Positions 9,601 through 17,055 are shown, counted from the first letter of the stretch. The stretch is DNA of 64,000 bases from Streptomyces sp. NBC_01260 (GCF_036226405.1 NZ_CP108464.1:4526001-4590000); one strand, 5' to 3'. Numbers and translations are program-made. The notes: generated from the sequence alone by a model not told the origin.

Positions 9601-9948
9601 ACGGTGCTTCCGCCGGTACGGGACGCGGGCCGCGAGTCCGTGCGGGACGCCGATCCGGCCGACCGGGTACCTCGGGGCATCTTCCGCGACGAGCACCCGG
9701 CCGGCTCCGTGCCGGAGCGCGAGAACGAGCGCACCCGCGAGCTCCCGCAGGTCACCGACCCGCACGCGCCCCAGCAGCCGGCCCCGGACCAGCAGGAGCG
9801 CTCCGGCCGGCCGTCCCGGCGGCCCCGCCCCGACTGGGCGGAGGAGACCCCGCTGGACGATCTGCCGACACTGGCGGACGAACTGCTCGGCGACCACGAC
9901 GACGAGGGCCCCGCGTCCTCGGGCCGGGGACGTCGCCCGCGCCGCTGA
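6661..9948 (+). CDS. tmk: Membrane-domain / thymidylate kinase fusion protein
   Basis: A 1095-residue protein with four parts. Residues ~25-490 form about a dozen membrane spans resembling a major-facilitator transporter. Residues ~507-720 are a dTMP kinase, which makes dTDP: the P-loop is GGDGAGKST (514-522) and the DR(Y/H) motif is DRYIDSSVAYQG from Asp599. Residues ~720-880 are a long Glu/Ala/Arg coiled coil, and the rest is a Ser/Pro/Asp-rich disordered tail. A similar fusion of about 1100 residues sits next to topA in S. coelicolor (from memory). No other thymidylate kinase is seen in the window. The membrane part suggests anchoring or transport of an unknown solute. It appears leaderless. 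Confidence 0.9.
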   Translation: MTRAEQPTVVSPTSDTLAADSRERAVRALLRIPPLKRLWSAQLVGGIGDALALLVLVLLSLQAAVLEGSFGSGYRGAAFAVAAVFGARIISTLLFGAVLLGPLTTLTAPGGPIDRRWLMIGADGLRLALLVVAPLWIDWMPDRALMMILITVFVTGVGERLWRVAKESAAPALLPAPPIEGAAVRPLPDHLDALRRLSLRTDFAAVPVAAAVLLVATLIGNLLGSGLDWFSFHQAALGSYVAAGLFSASISILYFLELPGTATPRPRSPLEGLRRPTTGSGPDKGRTGAVPLIVGTCAAVAGAIAAAGAAAVLHATDLGGGPATLALLILALTGGTGVGIRTAGKVLPALSRRRLLSLATAVTGVALLVMGLVPDTATVVLIAVLAGYAAGVAANTGHVLVDQETEEFRRARTTEHLQAVVRVLIALGAVGGPLLAAAIGTHRLTAGDFVFAHGGAAFTLMLIGALLLPVAAIVLAKTDDRSGVPLRRDLREALRGGDPAVAPAATGFFLALEGGDGAGKSTQVEALAEWIRAKGHEVVVTREPGATPVGKRLRSILLDVSSAGLSNRAEALLYAADRAEHVDSVVRPALERGAIVISDRYIDSSVAYQGAGRDLAPTEIARISRWATSGLVPHLTVLLDVDPETARERFTEAPDRLESEPPEFHARVRSGFLTLAAADPTRYLVVDAGQEPESITTVVRHRLDQLLPLSEAEIKALEAARKAAEEEARRLAEEEAARKAEEERLERERQEQLAKLRAEEEERKRRELEEARRREAERQAEEARQRAEEARRIAEEERARLEAEEAAREVEQARLRRQAEEEARQRREAEAQRLEKQRKAEESLLRAEAARRQAEAEAAEAAETARAEAAAAEAEAAEAEAAARASRSSGSSRASGSSSSSGSSGPDNELTVPTPIVNPNEITQPVPSPGEPSSGATRSRSRSSSATWPSDEAETTMIPKVTDPSERSGGRDATGATDETTVLPPVRDAGRESVRDADPADRVPRGIFRDEHPAGSVPERENERTRELPQVTDPHAPQQPAPDQQERSGRPSRRPRPDWAEETPLDDLPTLADELLGDHDDEGPASSGRGRRPRR

Positions 9949-9959
9949 TCCGGTACGCG

Positions 9960-9990
9960 GAGGGAGTCCCGGGCTGCCCGGGACTCCCTC
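9960..9990 (+). terminator. Terminator after tmk fusion
   Basis: A perfect 14-bp stem (9960-9973 and 9977-9990) with a CTG loop, 11 bases after the stop and followed by TTCG. Confidence 0.75.
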
Positions 9991-10003
9991 TTCGTGCCGG
10001 TCA

Positions 10004-10023
10004 CCGGGTGACCGGTCACCCGG
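10004..10023. promoter_or_regulatory. Perfect 20-bp palindrome upstream of holB
   Basis: CCGGGTGACCGGTCACCCGG is exactly self-complementary. It overlaps further GGTCACC/GGTGACC copies on its left. It stands 170 bases before the holB start and may be a dimeric regulator site. No regulator is assigned. Confidence 0.4.
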
Positions 10024-10193
10024 TCTGCCGGGATTGTCAGACCCGTCCCCCACAATGGGAAGCCGGATCGACGCCTGATCGGCGCCTGATCGACGAGAGT
10101 CACGGCGAGAGCCATGACGAGAGCCGCACAGGGCCGCGCCGCCGTTCCACGGAAGGGCAGCGCGGCCGCACACCACCGGAAGGGCGGTGACCC

Positions 10194-11399
10194 ATGTCCG
10201 TATGGGACGACCTGGTCGGCCAGGACCGGGTGCAGGAGCAGCTCGGCGCCGCCGCCCGGGACGCCGACGTGCTGGTCTCCGCCATCTCGGCGGGAGAGCC
10301 GGTGCCGTCCGGCTCGAAGATGACCCACGCCTGGCTGTTCACCGGCCCGCCGGGCTCCGGACGGTCCACCGCCGCCCGCGCCTTCGCCGCCGCTCTGCAG
10401 TGCACCAGTCCGGACCGCGCCCTGGGCGGGGCGCCGGGCTGCGGTTTCTGCGACGGCTGTCACACCAGCCTCATCGGTACGCACGCCGATGTCGACGTGA
10501 TCCGCACCGACCTGCTCTCCATCGGTGTGAAGGAGACCCGAGAGCTGGTCCGCCGCGCCCAGCTCTCCCCGGCCGTCGGACGCTGGCAGGTCATCGTCAT
10601 GGAGGACGCCGACCGCCTCACCGAAGGCGCGGGCAACGTCCTGCTGAAGGCGATCGAGGAGCCCGCGCCCCGTACCGTGTGGCTGCTCTGCGCGCCCTCG
10701 CTGGAGGACGTACTGCCCACGATCCGGTCCCGCTGCCGTCACCTCACGCTGCGCACCCCGTCGGTCGACGCGGTCGCCGACGTCCTGATCCGGCGTGACG
10801 GCATCGACCCGGAGCGGGCCGCGGCCGCCGCCCGCGCCACCCAGGGCCACATCGGCAGGGCCCGCCGCCTCGCCACGGACGAGCGGGCCCGGTCCCGTCG
10901 CGCGGCGGTCCTCAAACTGCCGCTGCGCGTCGAGGACATCGGCGGCTGCCTCAAGGCCGCGCAGGAGCTGATCGACACCGCCACCGACGACGCGAAACAG
11001 GTCGCCGAGGACGTGGACGTCAAAGAGACGGAAGACATGAAGGCCGCGCTCGGCGCGTCCGCCGGAGGCCGGATGCCGCGGGGCACGGCCGGGGTGATGA
11101 AGGAGCTGGAGGACAAGCAGAAGCGCCGCAAGACCCGTACGCAGCGCGACAGCCTCGATCTGGCACTCACCGAACTGACCGGCTTCTACCGCGACGTGCT
11201 CGCTCTCCAGCTGGGCTCGCGGATCGCCATCGCCAATACCGACGCGCAGGACTCCCTCGACCGCATCGTCCGCTCGTCCACCCCCGAGCGGACCCTGCGC
11301 CGGATCGAGGCAGTGATCGCCTGCCGCCGGGCGCTGGACCGCAACGTGGCCCCGCTGCTCGCGGTCGAGGCCATGACGATGGCGCTGCGGGCCGGCTGA
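10194..11399 (+). CDS. holB: DNA polymerase III delta' subunit
   Basis: A 401-residue clamp-loader subunit of the AAA+ fold. The P-loop region is GPPGSGRST (about residues 52-60), with Arg in place of the invariant Lys, consistent with delta' being unable to hydrolyse ATP. A four-cysteine zinc-binding loop follows (CTSPDR...GCGFCDGC), then the sensor region MEDADRLTEGAGNVLLKAIEEP, which carries the central signature of the family. It acts with DnaX and delta to load the beta clamp. The ATG at 10194 follows GGAAGGGCGG. It sits directly after tmk, an arrangement common in many bacteria. Confidence 0.92.
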   Translation: MSVWDDLVGQDRVQEQLGAAARDADVLVSAISAGEPVPSGSKMTHAWLFTGPPGSGRSTAARAFAAALQCTSPDRALGGAPGCGFCDGCHTSLIGTHADVDVIRTDLLSIGVKETRELVRRAQLSPAVGRWQVIVMEDADRLTEGAGNVLLKAIEEPAPRTVWLLCAPSLEDVLPTIRSRCRHLTLRTPSVDAVADVLIRRDGIDPERAAAAARATQGHIGRARRLATDERARSRRAAVLKLPLRVEDIGGCLKAAQELIDTATDDAKQVAEDVDVKETEDMKAALGASAGGRMPRGTAGVMKELEDKQKRRKTRTQRDSLDLALTELTGFYRDVLALQLGSRIAIANTDAQDSLDRIVRSSTPERTLRRIEAVIACRRALDRNVAPLLAVEAMTMALRAG

Positions 11400-11424
11400 C
11401 GTCACGGGTCCGGCGGCCATCAGG

Positions 11425-11467
11425 GTCCAGCGGACACCACTGTCCAGCGGCCACCGCTGTCCAGCGC
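11425..11467. repeat. 17-bp tandem repeat, two and a half copies
   Basis: GTCCAGCGGACACCACT and GTCCAGCGGCCACCGCT stand head to tail (11425-11441 and 11442-11458), followed by a partial third copy. They lie between holB and the hydrolase gene. No function is apparent. Confidence 0.6.
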
Positions 11468-11560
11468 CATGCCCCCGGATCATCCACTGCCCATCGATCC
11501 ACCGAGTGTCACCGAATCACCCGGATGAGCAGGGAATCGGGCGAGTCGTCGCCCGGCGGC

Positions 11561-11572
11561 TACGCTCCGGAC
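11561..11572 (+). promoter_or_regulatory. Leaderless -10 element of the TAP-like hydrolase gene
   Basis: TACGCT at 11561-11566 stands six bases before the ATG at 11573. This decides the start in favour of 11573 over the in-frame ATG at 11525. Confidence 0.5.
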
Positions 11573-13117
11573 ATGGACACCAGGCGCCCGCTCCGCACCC
11601 TCGCCATCGCGCTCGGCACTGCCGGCCTCCTCATCTCCGGCTGCAGCAGTGGAAGTTCGACGACGAGCGCCTCGTCGTCAATGCCGAGGGCAGCTGTCTC
11701 CCCCGTCCCCGCGGCGCTGAAGACGTTCTACGCGCAGCACCTCAGCTGGCGGGACTGCGGCGTCACCGGATTCCAGTGCGCCACGATGAAGGCGCCGCTC
11801 GACTACGCGAAGCCGGACGACGGCGAGATCAAGCTGGCGGTCTCCCGCAAGAAGGCCACCGGGCCCGGCAAGCGGATCGGCTCCCTGCTGGTGAATCCGG
11901 GCGGCCCCGGCGGATCGGCCATCGGCTACCTCCAGAGCTACGCCGCGATCGGCTACCCCGCCCAGGTGCGGGCCCGGTACGACATGGTGGCCATCGATCC
12001 GCGAGGGGTGGCGCGCAGCGAACCCGTCGAATGTCTCACCGGTCCGCAGATGGACGCCTACACCCAGGTCGACCAGACGCCGGACGACGCCGGCGAGGTC
12101 ACCGCGCTGAGCGGTGCGTTCAAGAAGTTCGCCACGGGCTGCGAGCAGCACTCCGGGGAGATCCTGCCGCATGTCTCCACCGTCGAGACGGCGCGTGACA
12201 TGGACGTCCTGCGCGCTCTGCTCGGCGACGACCAGCTGAACTACGTCGGGGCCTCGTACGGCACCTTCCTGGGCGCGACGTACGCCGAACTCTTCCCCGC
12301 ACGGTCAGGCCGGCTCGTCCTCGACGGTGCGATGGACCCGTCGCTTCCCTCGGTCGAGATCAACCGCGACCAGACCGCGGGGTTCGAGACGGCGTTCCAG
12401 TCCTTCGCCGGGGACTGCGTCAAGAAGGCGGACTGCCCGCTCGGCACCACGTCCGCCTCCGACGCGGCGAACAGGCTGAAGCAGCTCTTCGCCGGCCTCG
12501 ACGCCAAACCGATTCCCACGGGTGGCCCCCGCAAGCTCGGCGAGTCCCTCGCCACCACGGGGGTCATCGCCGCCATGTACGACGAGTCGGCCTGGCCCCA
12601 GCTCCGCGAGGCGCTCACCGCTGCCGAGAAGGGCGACGGTTCCGGCCTGCTCTCCCTGGCGGACAGCTACTACGAGCGCGAGCCCAACGGCACGTACGCG
12701 AACCTGATGTACGCCAACGCGGCCGTGAACTGCATCGACCTCCCGCCCGCCTTCACCACCTCCAAGGCGGTCACCCAGGCGCTCCCCACCTTCGAGAAGG
12801 CCTCCCCGGTCTTCGGCAAGGGCTTCGCCTGGGCCTCCCTGAACTGCGCCTACTGGCCGGTCCGCGCCACCGGCACCCCGCACCGCATCAAGGCCGAGGG
12901 CGCGGCCCCGATCGTGGTGGTCGGCACCACCCGGGACCCGGCCACCCCGTACAAGTGGGCCAAGGGCCTTGCCGGCCAGCTCTCCTCCGGGACCCTCCTC
13001 ACCTACGAGGGCGACGGCCACACGGCGTACGGCCGCGGCAGCGACTGCATCGACACGGCGATCAACACGTACCTTCTGGAAGGCACCCCGCCGAGCGACG
13101 GCAAGAAGTGCTCCTGA
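11573..13117 (+). CDS. Secreted lipoprotein alpha/beta hydrolase (TAP-like peptidase)
   Basis: A 514-residue exported enzyme of the tripeptidyl-aminopeptidase-like (S33) family. The N-terminus is a lipoprotein signal with lipobox LISGC (Cys24). The oxyanion region is NPGGPGGSA, the nucleophile elbow is VGASYGTFLG, and the C-terminal TAP-like domain carries the presumed acid and His in TTRDPATPY and GDGHTAY. Paired cysteines (CVKKADC, CIDLPP, CAYWP, CIDTA) suggest disulfides. Homologues in Streptomyces remove short peptides from secreted proproteins, but this substrate is unknown. Starting at 11573 gives a standard lipoprotein signal. Confidence 0.85.
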   Translation: MDTRRPLRTLAIALGTAGLLISGCSSGSSTTSASSSMPRAAVSPVPAALKTFYAQHLSWRDCGVTGFQCATMKAPLDYAKPDDGEIKLAVSRKKATGPGKRIGSLLVNPGGPGGSAIGYLQSYAAIGYPAQVRARYDMVAIDPRGVARSEPVECLTGPQMDAYTQVDQTPDDAGEVTALSGAFKKFATGCEQHSGEILPHVSTVETARDMDVLRALLGDDQLNYVGASYGTFLGATYAELFPARSGRLVLDGAMDPSLPSVEINRDQTAGFETAFQSFAGDCVKKADCPLGTTSASDAANRLKQLFAGLDAKPIPTGGPRKLGESLATTGVIAAMYDESAWPQLREALTAAEKGDGSGLLSLADSYYEREPNGTYANLMYANAAVNCIDLPPAFTTSKAVTQALPTFEKASPVFGKGFAWASLNCAYWPVRATGTPHRIKAEGAAPIVVVGTTRDPATPYKWAKGLAGQLSSGTLLTYEGDGHTAYGRGSDCIDTAINTYLLEGTPPSDGKKCS

Positions 13118-13191
13118 CCCCACCCGCCCCGCCACTGACCTGCGACTACACCCTGGCGACAGGGCGGTACTGAGCACCCCTGGAAACTGTG

Positions 13192-13197
13192 TAGACT
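13192..13197 (+). promoter_or_regulatory. Candidate -10 element of the tRNA gene
   Basis: TAGACT stands about 40 bases before the mature tRNA 5' end and matches the -10 of stable-RNA promoters in Streptomyces. The -35 region is not convincing. Confidence 0.35.
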
Positions 13198-13236
13198 TGG
13201 GCCCGCTGCTGATCGCACCATGGTGTGGCAGGGCGT

Positions 13237-13310
13237 GCCGCCTTAGCTCAGTTGGCCAGAGCAACGCACTCGTAATGCGTAGGTCTCGGGTTCGAATCCC
13301 GAAGGCGGCT
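13237..13310 (+). tRNA. tRNA-Thr (anticodon CGT)
   Basis: A 74-base cloverleaf. The acceptor stem pairs GCCGCCT with AGGCGGC. The D-arm is AGCTCAGTTGGCCAGAGC, the anticodon loop is ACTCGTAATG with CGT, and the T-arm is GGTTCGAATCC. No CCA is encoded. The DNA to its right, up to about 28 kb, looks accessory and holds insertion-sequence remnants, so the gene may mark the edge of an island. I saw no second copy of the tRNA 3' end. Confidence 0.95.
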
Positions 13311-13317
13311 CGGAATT

Positions 13318-13353
13318 ACCCCAGGACTCACTCGCCGTGACCTGGGGTTTTTT
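13318..13353 (+). terminator. Rho-independent terminator of the tRNA gene
   Basis: ACCCCAGG (13318-13325) pairs with CCTGGGGT (13341-13348), followed by a run of T. It is the classic form with a U-tract, rare in this genome. Confidence 0.85.
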
Positions 13354-13925
13354 CATGTCCGGGGCATGCCGAGCCGGACGACGGGGATGTCGTGGAGCTG
13401 CTTGCGTGAGCGATGCGTGAGCGGAGCGGACCGGCCTCCCTTTGTAACGAGCGTGCCGTCTGCGGCCGTGGTGTGGTGATGACCACCGCTGACCCGCTGC
13501 CTGTGAGCGACGTTCTCAGCGGGCCGGCCTGCGATGCCCACGTGGCATGACCCACATCCAAGGCGGCCAGCCGGCGCTCCTGGGAGCCTGATTTACGCGT
13601 CGCGGCGGCGAGCCTGTTCCTGCCCTGCAGGCGGCGAGAGGGCGGCGAGTCGCCTGAATGGCGCGCACGGCGCGAAGTCCAGGAAGGGGCGGACATCCCC
13701 ATGGGTCTGTCAAACGTTCGGCTCTGTTCCGTAGTCGGTGGTGACGGCATGGGACTGGCGCGAGCCGTCCAGGACCGACGACGAGAAGACGCCCGAGTCC
13801 GCCGAGGCCCTCAACGGGGCGGACACGGGCGCCTGCATGCACGTGGACCCGGCGTTCACCTGGTGAGACGAGGACGGGCCCCTCTCCGGAAGGACCGAAG
13901 GAGAGGGGCCCGGCGCGTCACCCGG
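13354..13925. other. Degenerate spacer right of the tRNA gene
   Basis: About 570 bases with no intact gene. Frames here are short with poor codon bias. One rightward fragment, 13738-13866, reads like a real C-terminus (DDEKTPESAEALNGADTGACMHVDPAFTW) directly after a stop. It could be the tail of a deleted gene or a 42-residue peptide from a GTG. A bidirectional hairpin closes the region at 13875-13912. Confidence 0.4.
13875..13912. terminator. Bidirectional hairpin after the I36-like gene
   Basis: The 13-bp arms 13875-13887 and 13900-13912 (CGGGCCCCTCTCC and its complement) flank a 12-base loop. It stands 13 bases beyond the stop of the leftward cassette and probably terminates it. Confidence 0.7.
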
Positions 13926-14357
13926 TCAGCGCCAGCGGAAGGACGCGTTGTTGTTGTACGTGTTGACGAGGTTGCCCTTGTCGCGCGGCGGGGCCACGTC
14001 GGAGGCGCCGGCGTAGTTGGAGTTGAAGTACGACACGCCGGTCTTGCTGTCGTGGCTGTTGGCGTAGGACGCGGCGTTGTTCTTCACGTGGGTGCCGACG
14101 CCGTTGGTGCCGTCGCCGCCGTTCGAGAAGATCATCGGGTACCCGCCGATGTTGTCCCAGTTGGAGATGTTCTCGTAGGTGGCGGTCCAGCCGCCCTTCT
14201 GGTTGGAGTTGTACCAGAGGCAGTAGTCGACATCGATGACACCACCGCACAGGCTGTCGGGGATGCTGTCGGCCTGTGCGGGCGCGGCGGTGGCCAGCAT
14301 GCCCAGGGTGCCGGCGGCGGCCAGCGCGGCGGCCACGGCGGACTGACGGATACGCAT
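13926..14357 (-). CDS. Small secreted protein, peptidase-inhibitor I36-like (copy 1)
   Basis: A 143-residue exported protein. The signal peptide (MRIRQSAVAAALAAAG...) is cut after ...APAQA, about residue 29. The mature chain of about 115 residues has two cysteines (SLCGG and DYCLW), probably one disulfide, and is rich in Asn, Gly, Ser and aromatic residues. The CLWYNSNQKGGW stretch and later NNNASFRW resemble the crystallin-like I36 inhibitors (Streptomyces metalloproteinase inhibitor family). Similarity is by pattern only and the usual four cysteines are not all present. GAGGAGAA stands before the ATG. It is the last gene of a leftward cassette and near-identical to its neighbour. Confidence 0.7.
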   Translation of the reverse strand: MRIRQSAVAAALAAAGTLGMLATAAPAQADSIPDSLCGGVIDVDYCLWYNSNQKGGWTATYENISNWDNIGGYPMIFSNGGDGTNGVGTHVKNNAASYANSHDSKTGVSYFNSNYAGASDVAPPRDKGNLVNTYNNNASFRWR

Positions 14358-14370
14358 GATGTTCTCCTCA

Positions 14371-14416
14371 GGTGGTCGGCTCAGGGTGGTCGGCTCGGGT
14401 GGTCGGTTCGGTTGGT
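14371..14416. repeat. GGTGGTCGGCTC-type tandem repeat
   Basis: Three imperfect copies of a 13-14 base unit fill the spacer between the two I36-like genes. A different 14-base tandem repeat sits in the equivalent position upstream of copy 2. Confidence 0.6.
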
Positions 14417-14853
14417 CAGCGCCAGCGGAAGGACGCGTTGTTGTTGTACGTGTTGACGAGGTTGCCCTTGTCGCGCGGCGGGGCCACGTCGGAGGCGCCG
14501 GCGTAGTTGGAGTTGAAGTACGACACGCCGGTCCTGCTGTCGTCGCTGTTGGCGTAGGACGCGGCGTTGTTCTTCACGTGGGTGCCGACGCCGTTGGTGC
14601 CCTGGCCGCCGTCCGAGAAGTTCATCGGGTACCCGTTGCCGCTGTAGTTGTCCCAGTTGGCGACGTTCCCGGTCGTGGCGGTCCAGCCGCCCTTCTGGTT
14701 GGAGTTGTACCAGAGGCAGTAGTGGCTATCGATGACACCGCCGCACAGGCTGTCGGGGATGCTGTCGGCCTGTGCGGGCGCGGCGGTGGCCAGCATGCCC
14801 AGGGTGCCGGCGGCGGCCAGCGCGGCGGCCGCGGCGGACTGACGGATACGCAT
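14416..14853 (-). CDS. Small secreted protein, peptidase-inhibitor I36-like (copy 2)
   Basis: A 145-residue paralogue of the next gene, with the same signal peptide and the same mature layout. It differs mainly in the middle: GNVANWDNYSGNGYPMNFSDGGQ here against ENISNWDNIGGYPMIFSNGGD in copy 1, including a two-residue insertion. The first 117 bases at the 3' end (14416-14532) are identical to 13926-14042, which indicates recent duplication or gene conversion. GGGAGAA precedes the ATG at 14853. It follows the lipoprotein gene by 37 bases, so the two are probably cotranscribed. Confidence 0.7.
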   Translation of the reverse strand: MRIRQSAAAAALAAAGTLGMLATAAPAQADSIPDSLCGGVIDSHYCLWYNSNQKGGWTATTGNVANWDNYSGNGYPMNFSDGGQGTNGVGTHVKNNAASYANSDDSRTGVSYFNSNYAGASDVAPPRDKGNLVNTYNNNASFRWR

Positions 14854-14863
14854 GATGTTCTCC

Positions 14864-14891
14864 CTGAGTGGTGTTGCCTGAGTGGTGTTGT
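14864..14891. repeat. 14-bp tandem repeat
   Basis: CTGAGTGGTGTTGC and CTGAGTGGTGTTGT stand head to tail between the lipoprotein stop and the second I36-like gene. Confidence 0.65.
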
Positions 14892-15775
14892 CAGCTGGAC
14901 TGGCCGAGTTCGGCTGCGGCACGCTTGAGCTGGTCGGTCTTGTGCCGCTCGATCCGGGCGAAGGTCTCGGGGTCCTTCTCGATCTCCCTGCGCTGCAACT
15001 CGGATTCGACGTCGAACCAGGCACGGACGAGTCCGGTCTTCTTCTTGCATTCGACGTCCGCTCGGGCCGTCGAAATCTCCTTCTGGTCCGCCTTCTTGCC
15101 GGCGAAGTCCGGGTTGTCGATGGCGTCCATGGGCGAGTCGTAGCGGTAGCCCTTGGCCGTCATGCACGACGACCAGGTACGGAAGGCGACGAGCACCCGG
15201 GGGTCCTTCTGACTGCGGGCGTAGCTGCTCAGGTTGAGGGTGCGGGCCGCCTCGTCGGGTCCGAACTCGTCGGCGCTGCCCGCGAGCCGCTTCTTGGCCT
15301 TGCCGATGCAGCCGCCACCGGAATCGAACGTGCCGTCCGCGAGGGGCTCGCCGGACAAGGTGACGCGGGCCGCCTTGCTCAGCGACTTGAGGGCGCTGTC
15401 CCGCCCGGCCGGCGGGGCCGGGAAGTGGTATCCGTAGGCCTGCGCGGTGTGGCTGTTGGCGACGCCGTAGCGGCGGTCCATGACACCGATGTCCGGGGAC
15501 TGGTTGTCGTCCGGCCGGTAGGCGAAGCCGGCCTCCTTCATGCAGTCCACGGCGAGGCTGCTCATGGCCCGGGTCAGCTGGGCGATCTCGGACTCCGAGA
15601 AGATGTACGCCTCCACGGGCAGGGCCAGGTCCGTGGTGAGGCTGGACGACGCGGGCGCGATGGAGTTGTCCGGCTGCCGGGGCGCGGCCGTTTCGTCGGA
15701 GTCGCCGCCGCACCCCGTGAGGAGCAGGGCACCGGTGAACAGTGCGGCCACTGCCGCCTTCGTCGTCTTTCGCAC
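14891..15775 (-). CDS. Lipoprotein of unknown function in the exporter cassette
   Basis: A 294-residue protein with a lipoprotein signal: MRKTTKAAVAALFTGALLLTGC, with lipobox LLTGC and the modified Cys at residue 22. The mature part is helical and charged. It has cysteines in DCMKEAGF, GGGCIGKA, SSCMTAKGY and ECKKK, suggesting two disulfides. The (D)CMKEAGF and SCMTAKGY repeats look like two related half-domains, a pattern seen in uncharacterised actinobacterial lipoproteins. The start is GTG with AAGGAAGAG upstream. It lies 35 bases after the permease gene and 37 before the I36-like pair, so it is part of the same leftward unit. I do not recognise a function. Confidence 0.7.
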   Translation of the reverse strand: MRKTTKAAVAALFTGALLLTGCGGDSDETAAPRQPDNSIAPASSSLTTDLALPVEAYIFSESEIAQLTRAMSSLAVDCMKEAGFAYRPDDNQSPDIGVMDRRYGVANSHTAQAYGYHFPAPPAGRDSALKSLSKAARVTLSGEPLADGTFDSGGGCIGKAKKRLAGSADEFGPDEAARTLNLSSYARSQKDPRVLVAFRTWSSCMTAKGYRYDSPMDAIDNPDFAGKKADQKEISTARADVECKKKTGLVRAWFDVESELQRREIEKDPETFARIERHKTDQLKRAAAELGQSS

Positions 15776-15810
15776 ATCTCTTCCTTGCAGGCGTGGAGGG
15801 GCGGGGCGGA

Positions 15811-17055
15811 TCAGCGGCGCAGGGCCTCCGCGGGCTGGATGCGGCTGGCCCGCCAGGCGGGGTAGAGCCCCGCGAGCAGCCCGGTGATCAGCCCGATCGC
15901 GGGGGCGGCCACGACGGTCGCCGGGTGGATGACGGGGGTCCAGTCGCGGACGACCGCCATGGCGACGACGGTGACCGTGCCGAGGCTGGTGCCGATCAGG
16001 CCGCCGAGCGCACCCAGGGCGCCCGACTCGGCCAGGAACTGGAGGGTGATGTGGCGGCCCCGGGCGCCCAGGGCGCGGCGCAGTCCGATCTCGCCGGTGC
16101 GCTCGAGGACCGCGACCAGGGTGGTGTTGGCGATGCCGACCGCGCCGATCACCAGGCAGATGCCGGCCAGCAGCATGAACAGTTCGTCCAGGTCGGAGGT
16201 GACGCGGCCGCGCAGGCTCCGCGGGTCCGGCGGCGGCACCGCCTTGAAGTACTCGGGGTGTGCCGGGTCGAGGGCCAGGGCTGCCTCCGAGGCGATCTGC
16301 CGGGCCGCCCCCAGGTCGGTCGCGATGAGCATCTGCGCCCGCGCGCCGCGGTCCGGGCCGCCCCAGATCCGCTCGGCGGTGGTCCGCGGCACCACCACCG
16401 ACAGCAGCAGGTCGGCCCTGCGCTCGACGTCCGCGACGATGCCGATGACGGTGAAGGCGTGGTCGCCCACGAAGACCGCCGGCGCGGTCTCCAGGGTGGT
16501 GATGCCCAGCCGTGCGGCCAGCCCCGAGCCGATCACCGCAACGTTCTCGCCCCGCCGGTCGTGGTAGGCGTCGAAGGTCCGGCCCTGCTCCAGGACGGGT
16601 CCGGCCGCTTCGAGGATCCCGGGGGAGGCCGCGACGACCTCGGTCCGCTCCCCTTCGCCGCCGGTCCCGGGCGGCGCGGCCGACACGAGTTGCTCCGGTG
16701 CCAGCCGCACCGGCCAGTACACGCCCGCCTTCCGCACGCCGTTGAGCGCCTCGATGCGGCGGTCCGCGTCGGCCGGGAAGGCGTTCGCCAGGTACTCGGG
16801 CTGCTCGCCGCCGGTGTCCTCGACGGATACCTGGGTGGCGGTCAGCTCATTGAAGCGGGAGTCGATCTGCGAGGACGTGGTGGCCGTGAGGCCGAGGACC
16901 ACGACGAAGGTGCCGACTCCCAGGACGGTGCCGAGCGCGGTGAGCGCGGAGCGCGCGGGGCGTTGCAGGATGCCGGCGGCGCACTCGGAGAGCAGGTCGC
17001 GCCGGCTCAGATGGGACCGCTCGCGTCGCGGCGCCCTGCGCGGACGCAGCTTCAC
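15811..17055 (-). CDS. ABC transporter permease, MacB/FtsX type
   Basis: A 414-residue membrane protein with the MacB layout: one N-terminal span (about residues 35-55, ALTALGTVLGVGTFVVVLGL), a large extracytoplasmic domain, and three C-terminal spans forming the FtsX domain (MLLAGICLVIGAVGIAN, GGLIGTSLGTVTVVAM, AIGLITGLLAGLYPAWRA). It ends in the usual PAWRASRIQPAEALR signature. The GTG start overlaps the ATPase stop (GTGA), so translation is coupled. MacB permeases drive export or mechanotransmission for periplasmic or extracytoplasmic substrates. Confidence 0.88.
   Translation of the reverse strand: MKLRPRRAPRRERSHLSRRDLLSECAAGILQRPARSALTALGTVLGVGTFVVVLGLTATTSSQIDSRFNELTATQVSVEDTGGEQPEYLANAFPADADRRIEALNGVRKAGVYWPVRLAPEQLVSAAPPGTGGEGERTEVVAASPGILEAAGPVLEQGRTFDAYHDRRGENVAVIGSGLAARLGITTLETAPAVFVGDHAFTVIGIVADVERRADLLLSVVVPRTTAERIWGGPDRGARAQMLIATDLGAARQIASEAALALDPAHPEYFKAVPPPDPRSLRGRVTSDLDELFMLLAGICLVIGAVGIANTTLVAVLERTGEIGLRRALGARGRHITLQFLAESGALGALGGLIGTSLGTVTVVAMAVVRDWTPVIHPATVVAAPAIGLITGLLAGLYPAWRASRIQPAEALRR

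Noticed and set aside
6865..10176. 1103-codon open frame antisense to the tmk fusion
   Set aside because: Shadow frame. The sense strand carries clear kinase motifs, coiled coil and domain order.
11525..11572. Upstream ATG start for the TAP-like hydrolase
   Set aside because: It would put 16 polar residues before the signal peptide. The downstream ATG fits a lipoprotein signal and a leaderless promoter.
13237..13310. tRNA-Thr as an attB site of a present integrative element
   Set aside because: No integrase or excisionase gene and no second copy of the tRNA 3' end were seen. Only a possible old island edge is supported.
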